Made by a program: the position numbers and the translations under genes
In this document: positions 44,701-52,535 of the stretch, piece by piece
Position numbering within the stretch: the stretch's first letter is position 1
How the letters are laid out: each line of letters starts with the position of its first letter
The notes under the pieces: generated by a model
Database searches by the model: none
The model's input: only the letters and a program-made list of their open reading frames with translations
Told to the model about the DNA's origin: nothing
Source: Gillisella vitis
Lineage (GTDB): Bacteria; Pseudomonadota; Alphaproteobacteria; Rhizobiales; Rhizobiaceae
Assembly: GCF_014204625.1 (NCBI RefSeq)
Contig: NZ_JACHLU010000020.1
Coordinates: 1 to 64,000 of the forward strand
Direction of reading: 5' to 3'
DNA length: 64,000 bases

Positions 44701-47162
44701 GTTTTCACTGGCAGCGTCAGTTGTCGCTCCACGGCCCGGCCACTGCCTTCTTTCAGGCGCACGGACAGGGTGGCTTCCAGCAGACGGGTGGTGGAGGGCA
44801 GGTCATTGACCTGCACATCAATCGTGCCATGGCCCTTTTCATCCAGTGGCTGCACATCCTCCAGTGCCACAGTTGTGTTATCGCCGGCCTCTTCATCGGC
44901 AAGGCCAAAGACATAGCCCGGAAAATCCTTGTTGCTGCGGGTGGGTTTGATCACCACATCGCCTTCCAGCGATAGCCCTTCAGCCGGTGCGCCGTAGAGA
45001 TAGCGGCCATCCACGGCAACCGGCAGTGATGTGCCCGGCGTCAGATCTTTGTCCGTGGTGCTCAGCTCAAACTCAATGCGATCGGGCAGAAAATCATCCA
45101 CAAGGAAGGTTTTTTCCGCAATCGGGGCCTTTTTCGGATCAACATGAATGCCAAGCGTCCATGTGCCGCGCATGACATTGCTGTCCAGCGCCAGATCAAC
45201 ACCATGGCCGCCAAGACCTGCGCCGGTGCTGACCATGCGGCGATATTCCACCCCGTCCGGGCGGATGAAAATAAATGTCAGCGGCAGGCCATCAATGGCT
45301 TCAGCACCAATGTCGCGGGCAAGAGCACCCACATGCACCGTCTCGCCGGGGCGGTAAATGCCGCGCTCGGTCCAGGCAAAAATATCAATGGCACCGGGAG
45401 CGGGTCTGCCGGTCACGCCCCGATCAGACAGATCAAAACCGGCGCGGGTCATATCCAGAAAGACATAGTCCTTGCCCGGCTGTTCAGCCGTCAGCACCGC
45501 AGGGGCAAGGGCGGCACCAGCCCGCATGAGACCGGGCGAAAAAATCGCGCGGCCATCGGCATCGGTCGTGGCGGTGCCAAGAATTTCGTTGTTCTTGGCC
45601 AGAAGCTTCAGCTCTATTCCCGGCAGAGGCTTGGCTGACGAGAGGGCGCGGGCAAACACATTCAGTCCATCGGTTCCTGCATAGGTAGACAGGCCAATAT
45701 CAGAGACCAGAAACCATTGGGTGGCGCGATCGTCCCATTCATCCGCCTTGCCGCTGTTGGCAACTGCCGTCAGCACATAAATGCCGGGTTTGCGCTCCGG
45801 CAAAACCTCATCCACGGGAAAGCTGGTGGTGACTTCGCGGTTGAGAGAGGTGACAATATCGATACTGCCCTGCCAGACCAGTTCACCATTGTCCTGCTCA
45901 ATGCGGCTGGCACTGTAGCCGCTCAATTGCGACAGGAATTGCGAATTGGTCATCAGCGGCGCAATGGCGCGATCACCAATCCGGTACAGCTTGAGATTGG
46001 CGCGGTCGGTGTTGACCGAAACCAGCGGAATGCCATGGCGGGCCGAGGACGGCAACACGAAATGGTCGCCGGTGAAGCGCACAGTGGGGCTGCGATCCCG
46101 GATATAGACGTCCAGATCGGTTTTGGCCGTCAAAGGCTCGTCAACAGACGATGGCAGGCCTTCCCGCAGGGATATTGTGTATCGTTTGCCATAGTCCAGC
46201 CCTTCGATGCAGAGCTGGCTGTCCTTGATCTCCATGGCCTTTGGTGGCTTGCCGTCGACGGTGACATAGGGGGTATAATCCACGCCGCGCGCCACCAGCG
46301 GGTCGGAAAACTGCACACAGGCCCGTGGCGATGCGCCATCGGCATCCACCGTATTGCCAATGATGCGAAACCCCTTGGTGGCTTTCAGCGCCAGATAGGC
46401 GGCGCGCACCGATTTATCGGCCACCAGATCAAGGCTGAGTTTGTAGGCGCTGAGTGCTGCCCGATAATTTTCATTGCGCTCCAGACCTTTGGCCATCACC
46501 GCCAACGCCTCGGCGCGCGCTTTGGCGGTCCGGGTCAGTTCATAGCCGACAATAGCAGCATAAAGGCCCTGATTGGCCGCATCACGATTGTTCTTCGTCG
46601 CATTTCCCGCACGCGCCGCATCAATCCACAGAGAGGCGTCGTCGGGTGACACAGCCAGAGCGCTGAGAAAACCAGCCAGGGCTTCGGCGCTTTTGCCCGC
46701 TGTCAGTTGACCATGGGCCTGACCGATCAAGGTGTTGAGGCCCAGCTCCGAGGTGTCGGCAGTCTGGGGCAGGTTCCGACGAAAATCCTTGGCCTGCTGG
46801 CGTAGATCGTCGGACAGAAAAGGCAGTTTCGGGGCAAGGCCCAGATCGGGCTGGCTGTCCTTCAGAACGATTTTTCCGGCAACGGCACCCGAAAAACTGT
46901 TCAGCGTGTTGAAATCGGATTTGAGAAAGCACCAGCGTGCTTTGACATTGTAAGTAAAGGCGCGGCAGGATTTATCATCCACGCAGGCTGCCTGACATTG
47001 ATCCTGCGCCACATTTTGCAGTGTGCGCAGATCAAAACCGGCATAGTCGCTGTCTTGCGACAGTTCCACGCTGCGGCTCTGGTCGGCGGCCTGTAGCGGA
47101 GAGGCGTGCAGGCCTGCCATCAGTGCAAGTCCTGCAAAGGCATATTTCAGACGTGTGAACAT
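41718..47162 (-). CDS. Bacterial alpha-2-macroglobulin with thioester motif and PAN domain
   Basis: A 1814-residue periplasmic protease trap. The leader MFTRLKYAFAGLALMAGLHASPLQAA is a cleavable signal without a lipobox Cys. A Cys-rich PAN/apple-like domain follows (about 30–95, with CQAACVDDKSCRAF). Then come the macroglobulin-like repeats, and the thioester motif CAEQ at residues 1364–1367 within YPFGCAEQTTSRALP, so covalent trapping is possible. The chosen start removes 220 residues of an upstream frame that overlaps the MFS gene out of phase and is rich in Cys, His and Arg. It is coupled to pbpC downstream. Confidence 0.93.
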   Translation of the reverse strand: MFTRLKYAFAGLALMAGLHASPLQAADQSRSVELSQDSDYAGFDLRTLQNVAQDQCQAACVDDKSCRAFTYNVKARWCFLKSDFNTLNSFSGAVAGKIVLKDSQPDLGLAPKLPFLSDDLRQQAKDFRRNLPQTADTSELGLNTLIGQAHGQLTAGKSAEALAGFLSALAVSPDDASLWIDAARAGNATKNNRDAANQGLYAAIVGYELTRTAKARAEALAVMAKGLERNENYRAALSAYKLSLDLVADKSVRAAYLALKATKGFRIIGNTVDADGASPRACVQFSDPLVARGVDYTPYVTVDGKPPKAMEIKDSQLCIEGLDYGKRYTISLREGLPSSVDEPLTAKTDLDVYIRDRSPTVRFTGDHFVLPSSARHGIPLVSVNTDRANLKLYRIGDRAIAPLMTNSQFLSQLSGYSASRIEQDNGELVWQGSIDIVTSLNREVTTSFPVDEVLPERKPGIYVLTAVANSGKADEWDDRATQWFLVSDIGLSTYAGTDGLNVFARALSSAKPLPGIELKLLAKNNEILGTATTDADGRAIFSPGLMRAGAALAPAVLTAEQPGKDYVFLDMTRAGFDLSDRGVTGRPAPGAIDIFAWTERGIYRPGETVHVGALARDIGAEAIDGLPLTFIFIRPDGVEYRRMVSTGAGLGGHGVDLALDSNVMRGTWTLGIHVDPKKAPIAEKTFLVDDFLPDRIEFELSTTDKDLTPGTSLPVAVDGRYLYGAPAEGLSLEGDVVIKPTRSNKDFPGYVFGLADEEAGDNTTVALEDVQPLDEKGHGTIDVQVNDLPSTTRLLEATLSVRLKEGSGRAVERQLTLPVKTEQPKIGIKPEFSGDLGENTTGHFRVIALNADGQAEASAGARWKLVQLERNYQWYRDGSSWRYEPITTTKQVANGVIDIHADGTDLPVAVGWGRYRLEVDGEGPLAAASSIDFNAGWFVQASSSETPDALDIALDKPAYKTGETAKLKISAHYAGEVLLTIGSESLISTQTASVPEGDSEIDIPVTENLGAGSYVTATLWRPGDAQESRMPSRAIGVTWLNVDPGPRKLSVKLSPPPHMQPRQALSIPVSVTGGGNDAYVMVAAVDVGILNLTRYQTPDPESWYFGQRRLGIEMRDLYGRLIDGSLGDTGALRSGGDGGMMALHASPPKEKLVAFFSGPVKLDRNGKADIAFDIPQFNGTVRIMAVAWSRTGVGHASSDVIVRDPVVITASLPRFLAPGDVSTLRLDLAAADALGGDYHLSVSGNAAIATDMQKTLALATGGKTSLTVPITAVETGDGAVTVALSSGNGLSLSQTLAVPVRPASLPVTTRRDIPLAAGQSLSVNSDLLADSIMAGASVSLSVSRGGSFDIAALLTSLDRYPFGCAEQTTSRALPLLYFNDMASVAGLPDDTEIKRRVQDAIYRVLSYQAAAGSFGLWAPGSEDLWLDAYVSDFLTRAREKGFDVPDNALVQALDNLSNKLSYETDVVAKGNDIAYALYVLARNRKAAISDLRYYADTMLDRFPTPLAKAHLAAALSLYGDPARAASIFAAAAAMSEQGSITPVSLERSDYGSQLRDGAAILALAAESRPVPAILPALSQAVLKDWNSRDVTSTQEQSWLLLAARAVDKGDDGMSVTVDGTVKTGAYRARMEGDALVKQPVTVQNTSQEPLMATVTTVASPRYPLPAASAGFTIERRYYTLAGEPVNISAAQQNERYVVVLKIAQDKAIPTQLLVTDLLPAGFEIDNPALVGSADLANFDWVGDTQAAHLEFRNDRFVAALDSTRQDNGEMVLAYVVRAVTPGIYDHPAATVEDMYRPQRYARTAVGHMEVKANP

Positions 47163-47233
47163 GTGCCCAGGCTCTCCATTCCTGTCATTATCGACCATCG
47201 GCGCGGTTACTCTTCTGTTTGAACCACCCGGAG

Positions 47234-48532
47234 TCAATCGGTTTTCTCGATTGTGCGGACATTCACATGCAGATCGCGGCCCGCCCGCCAACCATTCCAT
47301 GCAGCGCCCAGGCCAAGCGCAACAAACAGGAGCGCGGATGCCGAAAAACTGCCAGTGGCAGCGCGAATCAGCCCCACCAGCAGCGGACCGATGGCGGCCA
47401 GACAATAGCCGATAAACTGCGCCATGCCTGACAGATGGGCGGCAATCTGCGGACTGCCGGAGCGTAGCACAATCGCAGTCATGGCCAGAGCAATCAGACT
47501 TCCCTGACCCACGCCTTGCAACACCGCCCAAAGCCAGATGGTGGAAAGCGGCGCAAACAACAGGCCGAGCAGAGCAATGACGGCAATGGCTGCAAAGGCG
47601 GCATTGACCAGCCGTTGATCTTTGCCGCGCACCGCCAGTTGCGGCGCGACAATGCAGGCACCCGCTTGTACCATGACCGAGACGGACACGATGCCGCCAG
47701 CGGTTATGCCATCCAGCCCGCGCTCGCGCAAAATCGGCACCAGCCAGCCAAACACGCAATAGGCCAAAGCCGATTGCAGGCCAGTAAACAGGGTGACATT
47801 CCACGCCAGCCGGTCCTGCCACAGGCCTTGCACAGTGACACGAAGCTTCGCACGTTTAGAATGGCTGGAAAAGCTTTGCGGTAACCACAGAACAAACACC
47901 AAAAGCGCAGGCAGCGCCCAGATGGCAAGCCCCACGGAAAGGGAGTCGCTGGCTGTTTTGATGGGCAAGGTCAAACCGGCGGCAGCCGCCGCCCCACCGC
48001 ACAGGGCCATGGTGTAAAAGCCGGTCATGAGGGCCGTGCGGTTGGCAAAATCGCGCTTGACCAGACCGGGCAAAAGCACATTGCCAATGGCAATACAGGC
48101 GCCGGCCAGTGCTGTGCCGAAAAACAGCGGGGTAACGGCATGGATGCCGCGCAAGGCCGTTCCCATGGCGAGCAACAGCATGACAATGCCCAGGGTTTTC
48201 TCGGCCCCGAACCGATCGGCAAGGCGTGGAGCCAGCGGCGAGAAGATGCCGAGGCACACCACCGGCAATGTGGTCAGCAGGCTGGCACCGAAGGCAGAAA
48301 GGCCGATCTGCTCACGGATTTCCGGCAAAAGCGTGGAGGCACTGGAAAACAGCGGACGCAGGTTAAAGGCAATCAACACAAGGCTGATGCCCAACAGAAT
48401 CCGTGACAGGCGGGATCTTGCCGGAGCCACTTTTGCCTCTCTGTTCATCTCTGTCCTGCCCCCATCTGTTCTGCCCCCATCTGTTCTGCCCATGTGTTCA
48501 TCATCATGCTCTACATTCTTGTTCTGGGGCAT
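47234..48532 (-). CDS. MFS transporter, CynX/NimT type
   Basis: A 432-residue major-facilitator protein with 12 predicted membrane segments, of the branch that includes CynX (cyanate) and NimT (nitroimidazole export). The core starts RILLGISLVLIAFNLRPLFSSASTLLPEI. The ATG overlaps the stop of the upstream YbaN-like gene (TGATG), which suggests coupling. The hydrophilic N-terminus holds a 15-bp in-frame tandem repeat giving GRTDG units. An ATG 84 bases further in (MNREAKVAP), preceded by AGGA, is a good alternative and would leave the repeat in the leader. Substrate unknown. Confidence 0.85.
   Translation of the reverse strand: MPQNKNVEHDDEHMGRTDGGRTDGGRTEMNREAKVAPARSRLSRILLGISLVLIAFNLRPLFSSASTLLPEIREQIGLSAFGASLLTTLPVVCLGIFSPLAPRLADRFGAEKTLGIVMLLLAMGTALRGIHAVTPLFFGTALAGACIAIGNVLLPGLVKRDFANRTALMTGFYTMALCGGAAAAAGLTLPIKTASDSLSVGLAIWALPALLVFVLWLPQSFSSHSKRAKLRVTVQGLWQDRLAWNVTLFTGLQSALAYCVFGWLVPILRERGLDGITAGGIVSVSVMVQAGACIVAPQLAVRGKDQRLVNAAFAAIAVIALLGLLFAPLSTIWLWAVLQGVGQGSLIALAMTAIVLRSGSPQIAAHLSGMAQFIGYCLAAIGPLLVGLIRAATGSFSASALLFVALGLGAAWNGWRAGRDLHVNVRTIEKTD
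48451..48493. repeat. 15-bp tandem repeat, about 2.9 units
   Basis: Units of CTGTTCTGCCCCCAT (one with a C/T change, the last shortened by 2 bp) lie at the 5' end of the MFS gene. They keep the frame and add GRTDG blocks to the protein, or sit in the leader if the later ATG is used. Such repeats can vary in number by slippage. Confidence 0.7.
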
Positions 48533-48927
48533 CAATCATGGCTCTCCGGTGGGCCATTGTCTTTGTCTGGTTGTGGCGCTGGACGTGTTAACACAAAAGC
48601 TGCGGATGCTGCCAGAATGAGGCCGGTGCCAATCCGCACAGCCAGCGAGGCAGGAGAGAAAAAATACATGCCCGTGAAGCTTATTGCCATCATGGATACG
48701 GCAAGGGTTTTGGCCCGCCGCGAGATGGCTCCCTGTTTGCGCCAATCGGCCAGCGGCTTGCCAAACCGTGGATGTTCCAGCAACCAGCGCTCAAAGCGCG
48801 GTGAGGAGCGGGCAAACAGTGTGGCCGCCAGAATCATGAAAGGAGTTGTGGGCAACACAGGCAGAAAAATGCCGATGACGCCAAGAGCGACAAAAAACCA
48901 GCCAAGACCAAACAACAGCAGCCGCAT
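48532..48927 (-). CDS. YbaN-family (DUF454) inner-membrane protein
   Basis: A 131-residue protein with three or four hydrophobic segments. The start LLLFGLGWFFVALGVIGIFLPVLPTTPFMILAA and the ARSSPRFERWLLEHPRFG region match the YbaN/DUF454 family, whose function is not established. It shares its stop with the MFS start codon, so both are on one transcript. Confidence 0.85.
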   Translation of the reverse strand: MRLLLFGLGWFFVALGVIGIFLPVLPTTPFMILAATLFARSSPRFERWLLEHPRFGKPLADWRKQGAISRRAKTLAVSMMAISFTGMYFFSPASLAVRIGTGLILAASAAFVLTRPAPQPDKDNGPPESHD

Positions 48928-48989
48928 AGTGTATGTCCCCGAAACACATTCGCCACCGGCCTGTGCAAGGTCGGTGGCGACACATAGAA

Positions 48990-49285
48990 TTTGTCAGGGA
49001 AAAGTGGAACCCGGTTTTCCCGACAATACAAGCAAAAACAAAATAATCTAAAGTCTGTCTGGTTCAGACTCATAGTGCACGACGCGCGTATTTCTGGGCT
49101 TCGCACCCCCTCATCCGGCTGCCGCCACCTTCTCCCCGCAGGGGAGAAGACGGAAAGAACAGCAACGTTCATGGGTTCCTCGCCCCAGTTGGGAGAGGTC
49201 AGCCGAACAAAGCGGAGGCGGGCTGAGGGGGAGCCAAGCACTCGAAGCTAAAATGTCGTGCACTGTTAATCTGAACCAGACAGAC
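48990..49285. repeat. RIME-type palindromic mosaic repeat, copy 2
   Basis: A 296-bp element colinear with copy 1 at 23024. The outer arms (GTCTGTCTGGTTCAGA near 49055 and its partner TCTGAACCAGACAGAC at the end) pair better than in copy 1, and several changes between copies are compensatory. It lies between the YbaN-like gene's 5' end and the dgoA 3' end. With flanks it accounts for most of the 397-bp gap 48928–49324; the remainder shows only a short CGCAGA/TCTGCG hairpin at 49309–49322. Confidence 0.85.
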
Positions 49286-49324
49286 TCGAAGCATCTTTGT
49301 TTTCTCGCAGATCTCTGCGGTGCG

Positions 49325-49972
49325 TTACCCTTTATGGGCGGCAACGGCGGCATCATAAGCGGCCACCAGCCGGGCGGCGCGGGCCTTGACCACATCGGCC
49401 TTGTCGCCGGGCTTATACAGGCTGGTGCCAATGCCAAAGGCGCGGGCTCCAGCCTTGAGATAGTCGCCGAAATTGTTTTCGCCAACGCCACCGACAGCAC
49501 CGAGCGGAATGTGTGGTGGCAGAATGGCCTTGATGGCATTGATGCCGCTTGGGCCAAGCACGCTGGCAGGGAAGAATTTGATGGCGGAAGCGCCTGCCTT
49601 GATAGCCGCCAGCGCCTCTGTGGGCGTAAACGCGCCGGGCATGGACACCATGCCAAGCCGTGCGGCCTGACCAATCACGGCAGGGTCGGTGTTCGGCGTC
49701 ACGACAAGATTACCGCCCACATTGTAGAGTTCTTCAACGGCACCGGCTTCCAGAACCGTGCCAGCACCAATCAGGATTTCACTTGGTGCCAGTTTGCGGG
49801 CTTTTTCAATCGACACAAACGGCTCTGGCGAGTTCAGCGGCACTTCAATGGCCTCAAAGCCTTCTTCCAGCAGGGCTTCCACCACGCTTTCAATATCTGC
49901 AGGGCCGATGCCGCGCAAAATGGCGACCAGTTCGCGCTTCAGGGTGGGCCATGGAACGATGGGGGAGGTCAT
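49325..49972 (-). CDS. dgoA: 2-dehydro-3-deoxy-6-phosphogalactonate aldolase
   Basis: A 215-residue class I aldolase of the KDPG/KDPGal family. It splits 2-dehydro-3-deoxy-6-phosphogalactonate into pyruvate and glyceraldehyde-3-phosphate. The Schiff-base Lys is in AIKFFPAS, the catalytic Glu in the LRG...FEAIEVPLNSP region, and the phosphate site in GAVGGVG. Length is standard. It is 5 bp downstream of the kinase that makes its substrate, at the end of the long sugar operon. Confidence 0.93.
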   Translation of the reverse strand: MTSPIVPWPTLKRELVAILRGIGPADIESVVEALLEEGFEAIEVPLNSPEPFVSIEKARKLAPSEILIGAGTVLEAGAVEELYNVGGNLVVTPNTDPAVIGQAARLGMVSMPGAFTPTEALAAIKAGASAIKFFPASVLGPSGINAIKAILPPHIPLGAVGGVGENNFGDYLKAGARAFGIGTSLYKPGDKADVVKARAARLVAAYDAAVAAHKG

Positions 49973-49977
49973 GGGGA

Positions 49978-50910
49978 TTATCCTACAAAGAGATGTTGGG
50001 CGGCCGCAAACAGGCCATTGCGCACCAGCGTACTGCCATCAAGGCTTTGCGCCTTCGCTCCGGCCAGCGTGAGAGCGCGAATATAAAGCGCTGACAATGA
50101 TTTGGAAGCAACAATATGCACGGTTTTGCCGCCCTGATAGAAGGCGCGCATTCCGGCAATTTCCGCGCCAATCAACAGGCCAGAGAGGCGGCTGGCGGCT
50201 TCATTGGGTTCTGGCGTGGACAGCAGCCCGCCAGCGCGGATCGAAAACAGGCTGGTGGTCAGCGAAAAGCCATCGCTCAACGCTTCTGCAACGGCGGCAT
50301 CAAATGCCGCTTCATGGGTGGAATGGTCGCCATCCTGTGGGATGGAGAGGCGCAGGATGGATTGCTTGGACAAAAGATCAAACATCTCGCCCGTCATGGC
50401 GGTGCGAAAGCGTTTGACCACGCCATCTTCCAGATCCACCCATTTGCAATGGGTGCCGGGCATGCAGATGATGCCGGAGGCTATGCCACCTGCAACCACG
50501 CCCGCCAGCTGGGTTTCTTCGCCCCGCATCACATCAAACGGGCCAGTGTCTTTTTGACATAGGCCGGGAAGAATAAAGACTTTGCGCGATGCTGTGGGCG
50601 ACACCGTATGCTGGTGCAGGTGAGACAGCGCTGTTGGTGTTTCCACGTAAGGCGCTTCCAGCCATCCGGCCCGTGCGCCCGCCATGCCCGCGATGACCAC
50701 GGGCAGATCCGCAGGCGCATTCAACGCCTGAAGGTTGTCTTCCAAAACGGTGGCAAACCGATTGTCTGCCGCGCAGGCTGACATGCCGTCTGCGGATTGG
50801 CGCTCGCCGAGGATTGCACCCTCGGCATTCACCAACCACAGACGAAAATTGCTGGTGCCCCAATCCACCAGAGCGGCAAAGGGGGCGTTTGATGTGCTCA
50901 TGTCAGCCAT
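49978..50910 (-). CDS. dgoK: 2-dehydro-3-deoxygalactonokinase
   Basis: A 310-residue sugar-acid kinase of the DgoK family that phosphorylates 2-dehydro-3-deoxygalactonate. AALVDWGTSNFRLWLV is the family's N-terminal phosphate-binding segment, followed by VIAGMAGARAGW, ILPGLCQ, DVMRGEETQ and the PGTHCKWV block. It starts 11 bp after the aldehyde dehydrogenase stop; a second ATG three codons in is possible. With dgoA it forms the galactose branch of the pathway. Confidence 0.92.
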   Translation of the reverse strand: MADMSTSNAPFAALVDWGTSNFRLWLVNAEGAILGERQSADGMSACAADNRFATVLEDNLQALNAPADLPVVIAGMAGARAGWLEAPYVETPTALSHLHQHTVSPTASRKVFILPGLCQKDTGPFDVMRGEETQLAGVVAGGIASGIICMPGTHCKWVDLEDGVVKRFRTAMTGEMFDLLSKQSILRLSIPQDGDHSTHEAAFDAAVAEALSDGFSLTTSLFSIRAGGLLSTPEPNEAASRLSGLLIGAEIAGMRAFYQGGKTVHIVASKSLSALYIRALTLAGAKAQSLDGSTLVRNGLFAAAQHLFVG

Positions 50911-50921
50911 GCGAATAACCG

Positions 50922-52439
50922 TTACTGTTGCAGATCGTCTGGCAGCAGGGCCACCGGAATGTTCTGATAGCTCACCGGGCGCAGGAAGCGACGGATCGCC
51001 ATGGTGCCAACCGAGGTTGCGCCAAAGTTGGTGGAGGCCGGATAAGGACCGCCATGCACCATGGCATCGCAGACTTCCACGCCGGTCGGGAAGCCATTGG
51101 CCAGCACGCGGCCAGACTTGCGCTCCAGAATCGGCAGAAGTTTCTTCGCTGTTGGCGCGTCCGCATCATCCATATGCAGGGTGGTGGTCAGCTGGCCGAC
51201 AAAGCTTTCAGCAAGCTTGACCATTTCCGCTTCATCCTTGACGGTGACGAGAATGCCAAGCGGGCCAAACACTTCTTCGCCCAACACATGATTGTTAAGC
51301 CAGTTTTCGCCGGTGGTGGCAAACAGGTAAGGTGTGGCGTTGCGCAAATCGCAGGTGGTGGTGAGTACGGCCTGAACGCCTTCTGTTGCAGCAATTTTGT
51401 CAGCACCGGCGCGGTAAGCGTTGGCAATGCCGTCGGTCAGCATGGTCTGGGCGTTGACGCTCGCAAGAGCGGTCTTTGCGGTTTCGAGGAAGGCGTCAGC
51501 CTCAGCACCCTCAGTAATGATGGCAATGCCGGGATTGGTGCAAAACTGGCCAGCGCCCATGGTGAGCGAACCAGCCCAGCCCTTGGCCAGGGCTTCGCCG
51601 CGTGCCGAGATGGCGTTTGACAGCAGGAACATCGGGTTGACCGAGCCTAGCTCACCAAAGAACGGAATTGGCTCTGGACGACGTACGCAGAGATCAAACA
51701 GCGCGCGGCCACCGGCCAGCGAGCCGGTAAAGCCCACGGCGCGGGTCAGCGGATGCAGGCAGATGGCCTCGCCGGTTTCGCGGTTGCCACCCTGCACCAG
51801 TGAGAACACGCCGGGATGAACGCCGGTGCGCTTGATGGCGGCATCAATGGCTTGGGCTACAATCTCAGCCGTGCCGGGATGGGCTTCATGACCCTTGACC
51901 ACAACCGGGCAACCAGCAGCCAGTGCGGAAGCGGTATCGCCGCCAGCGGTGGAGAAGGCCAGCGGGAAGTTGGACGCGCCAAACACGCCAACCGGGCCAA
52001 TCGGCCGCTGCATCAGGCGAATGTCGGGGCGGGGCAGGGGCTGGCGGTCTGGCAGGGCTGCGTCAAAGCGACGGTCCAGATAGTCGCCTTTGCGGATATG
52101 CTCGGCAAACAGTTTCAGCTGGCCAGTGGTGCGGCCACGCTCGCCTTGCAGGCGGGCTTCCGGCAGGCCGGTTTCCTGAGAGCCAATGGCGGTGATGGCG
52201 TCGCCACGGGCGTCAATTTCTTCAGCAATGGCTTCCAGAAACTTGGCGCGCTCTTCGCGGGAGGAATAGCCGTAAGAGATAAATGCTTCTTCCGCTGCCT
52301 TAAAGGCGCGATCAACAAGCGCTGCCGAGCCAGTGGCATAGGTGCGGCTCTCGCCGCTGGCGGGATGGGAGACGAATGTGCCTGTGCCATCCACCCATTC
52401 GCCTGCGATCAGGTGCTTTCCGGTCAGAGTCAATGTCAT
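50922..52439 (-). CDS. 2,5-dioxovalerate (2-oxoglutarate semialdehyde) dehydrogenase
   Basis: A 505-residue NAD(P)-dependent aldehyde dehydrogenase. FFGELGSVNPMF carries the general-base Glu and GAGQFCTNPG the catalytic Cys. The length and the ELGSVNP/QFCTNPG variants fit the branch that oxidises 2-oxoglutarate semialdehyde, the last step of oxidative arabinose and related pathways. I start at the ATG preceded by AGAGGA 6 bases upstream; 12 extra codons of the longer frame are discarded. A strong hairpin lies just upstream in the spacer. Confidence 0.9.
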   Translation of the reverse strand: MTLTLTGKHLIAGEWVDGTGTFVSHPASGESRTYATGSAALVDRAFKAAEEAFISYGYSSREERAKFLEAIAEEIDARGDAITAIGSQETGLPEARLQGERGRTTGQLKLFAEHIRKGDYLDRRFDAALPDRQPLPRPDIRLMQRPIGPVGVFGASNFPLAFSTAGGDTASALAAGCPVVVKGHEAHPGTAEIVAQAIDAAIKRTGVHPGVFSLVQGGNRETGEAICLHPLTRAVGFTGSLAGGRALFDLCVRRPEPIPFFGELGSVNPMFLLSNAISARGEALAKGWAGSLTMGAGQFCTNPGIAIITEGAEADAFLETAKTALASVNAQTMLTDGIANAYRAGADKIAATEGVQAVLTTTCDLRNATPYLFATTGENWLNNHVLGEEVFGPLGILVTVKDEAEMVKLAESFVGQLTTTLHMDDADAPTAKKLLPILERKSGRVLANGFPTGVEVCDAMVHGGPYPASTNFGATSVGTMAIRRFLRPVSYQNIPVALLPDDLQQ

Positions 52440-52469
52440 CCTGAATTCCTCTTCTAAAAGATAAAATAG

Positions 52470-52511
52470 GGACACAAGCGCTTGGTCTGCTTGGGAGGCG
52501 CGCTTGTGTCC
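52470..52511 (-). other. Perfect 12-bp inverted repeat in the operon spacer
   Basis: GGACACAAGCGC (52470–52481) pairs exactly with GCGCTTGTGTCC (52500–52511) around an 18-nt loop, in the 96-bp spacer between the Gfo/Idh and aldehyde dehydrogenase genes. On the transcribed strand it is followed by CTATTTTATCTTTT, so it could act as a leaky terminator, RNA-processing site or protein-binding site. Confidence 0.6.
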
Positions 52512-52535
52512 TGTCAGAAACTATGAAAGTTCCTG

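Noticed and set aside
47163..47822. A 220-residue N-terminal extension of the alpha-2-macroglobulin
   Set aside because: It overlaps the MFS gene out of phase and is rich in Cys, His and Arg. A clear signal peptide begins at the chosen ATG.
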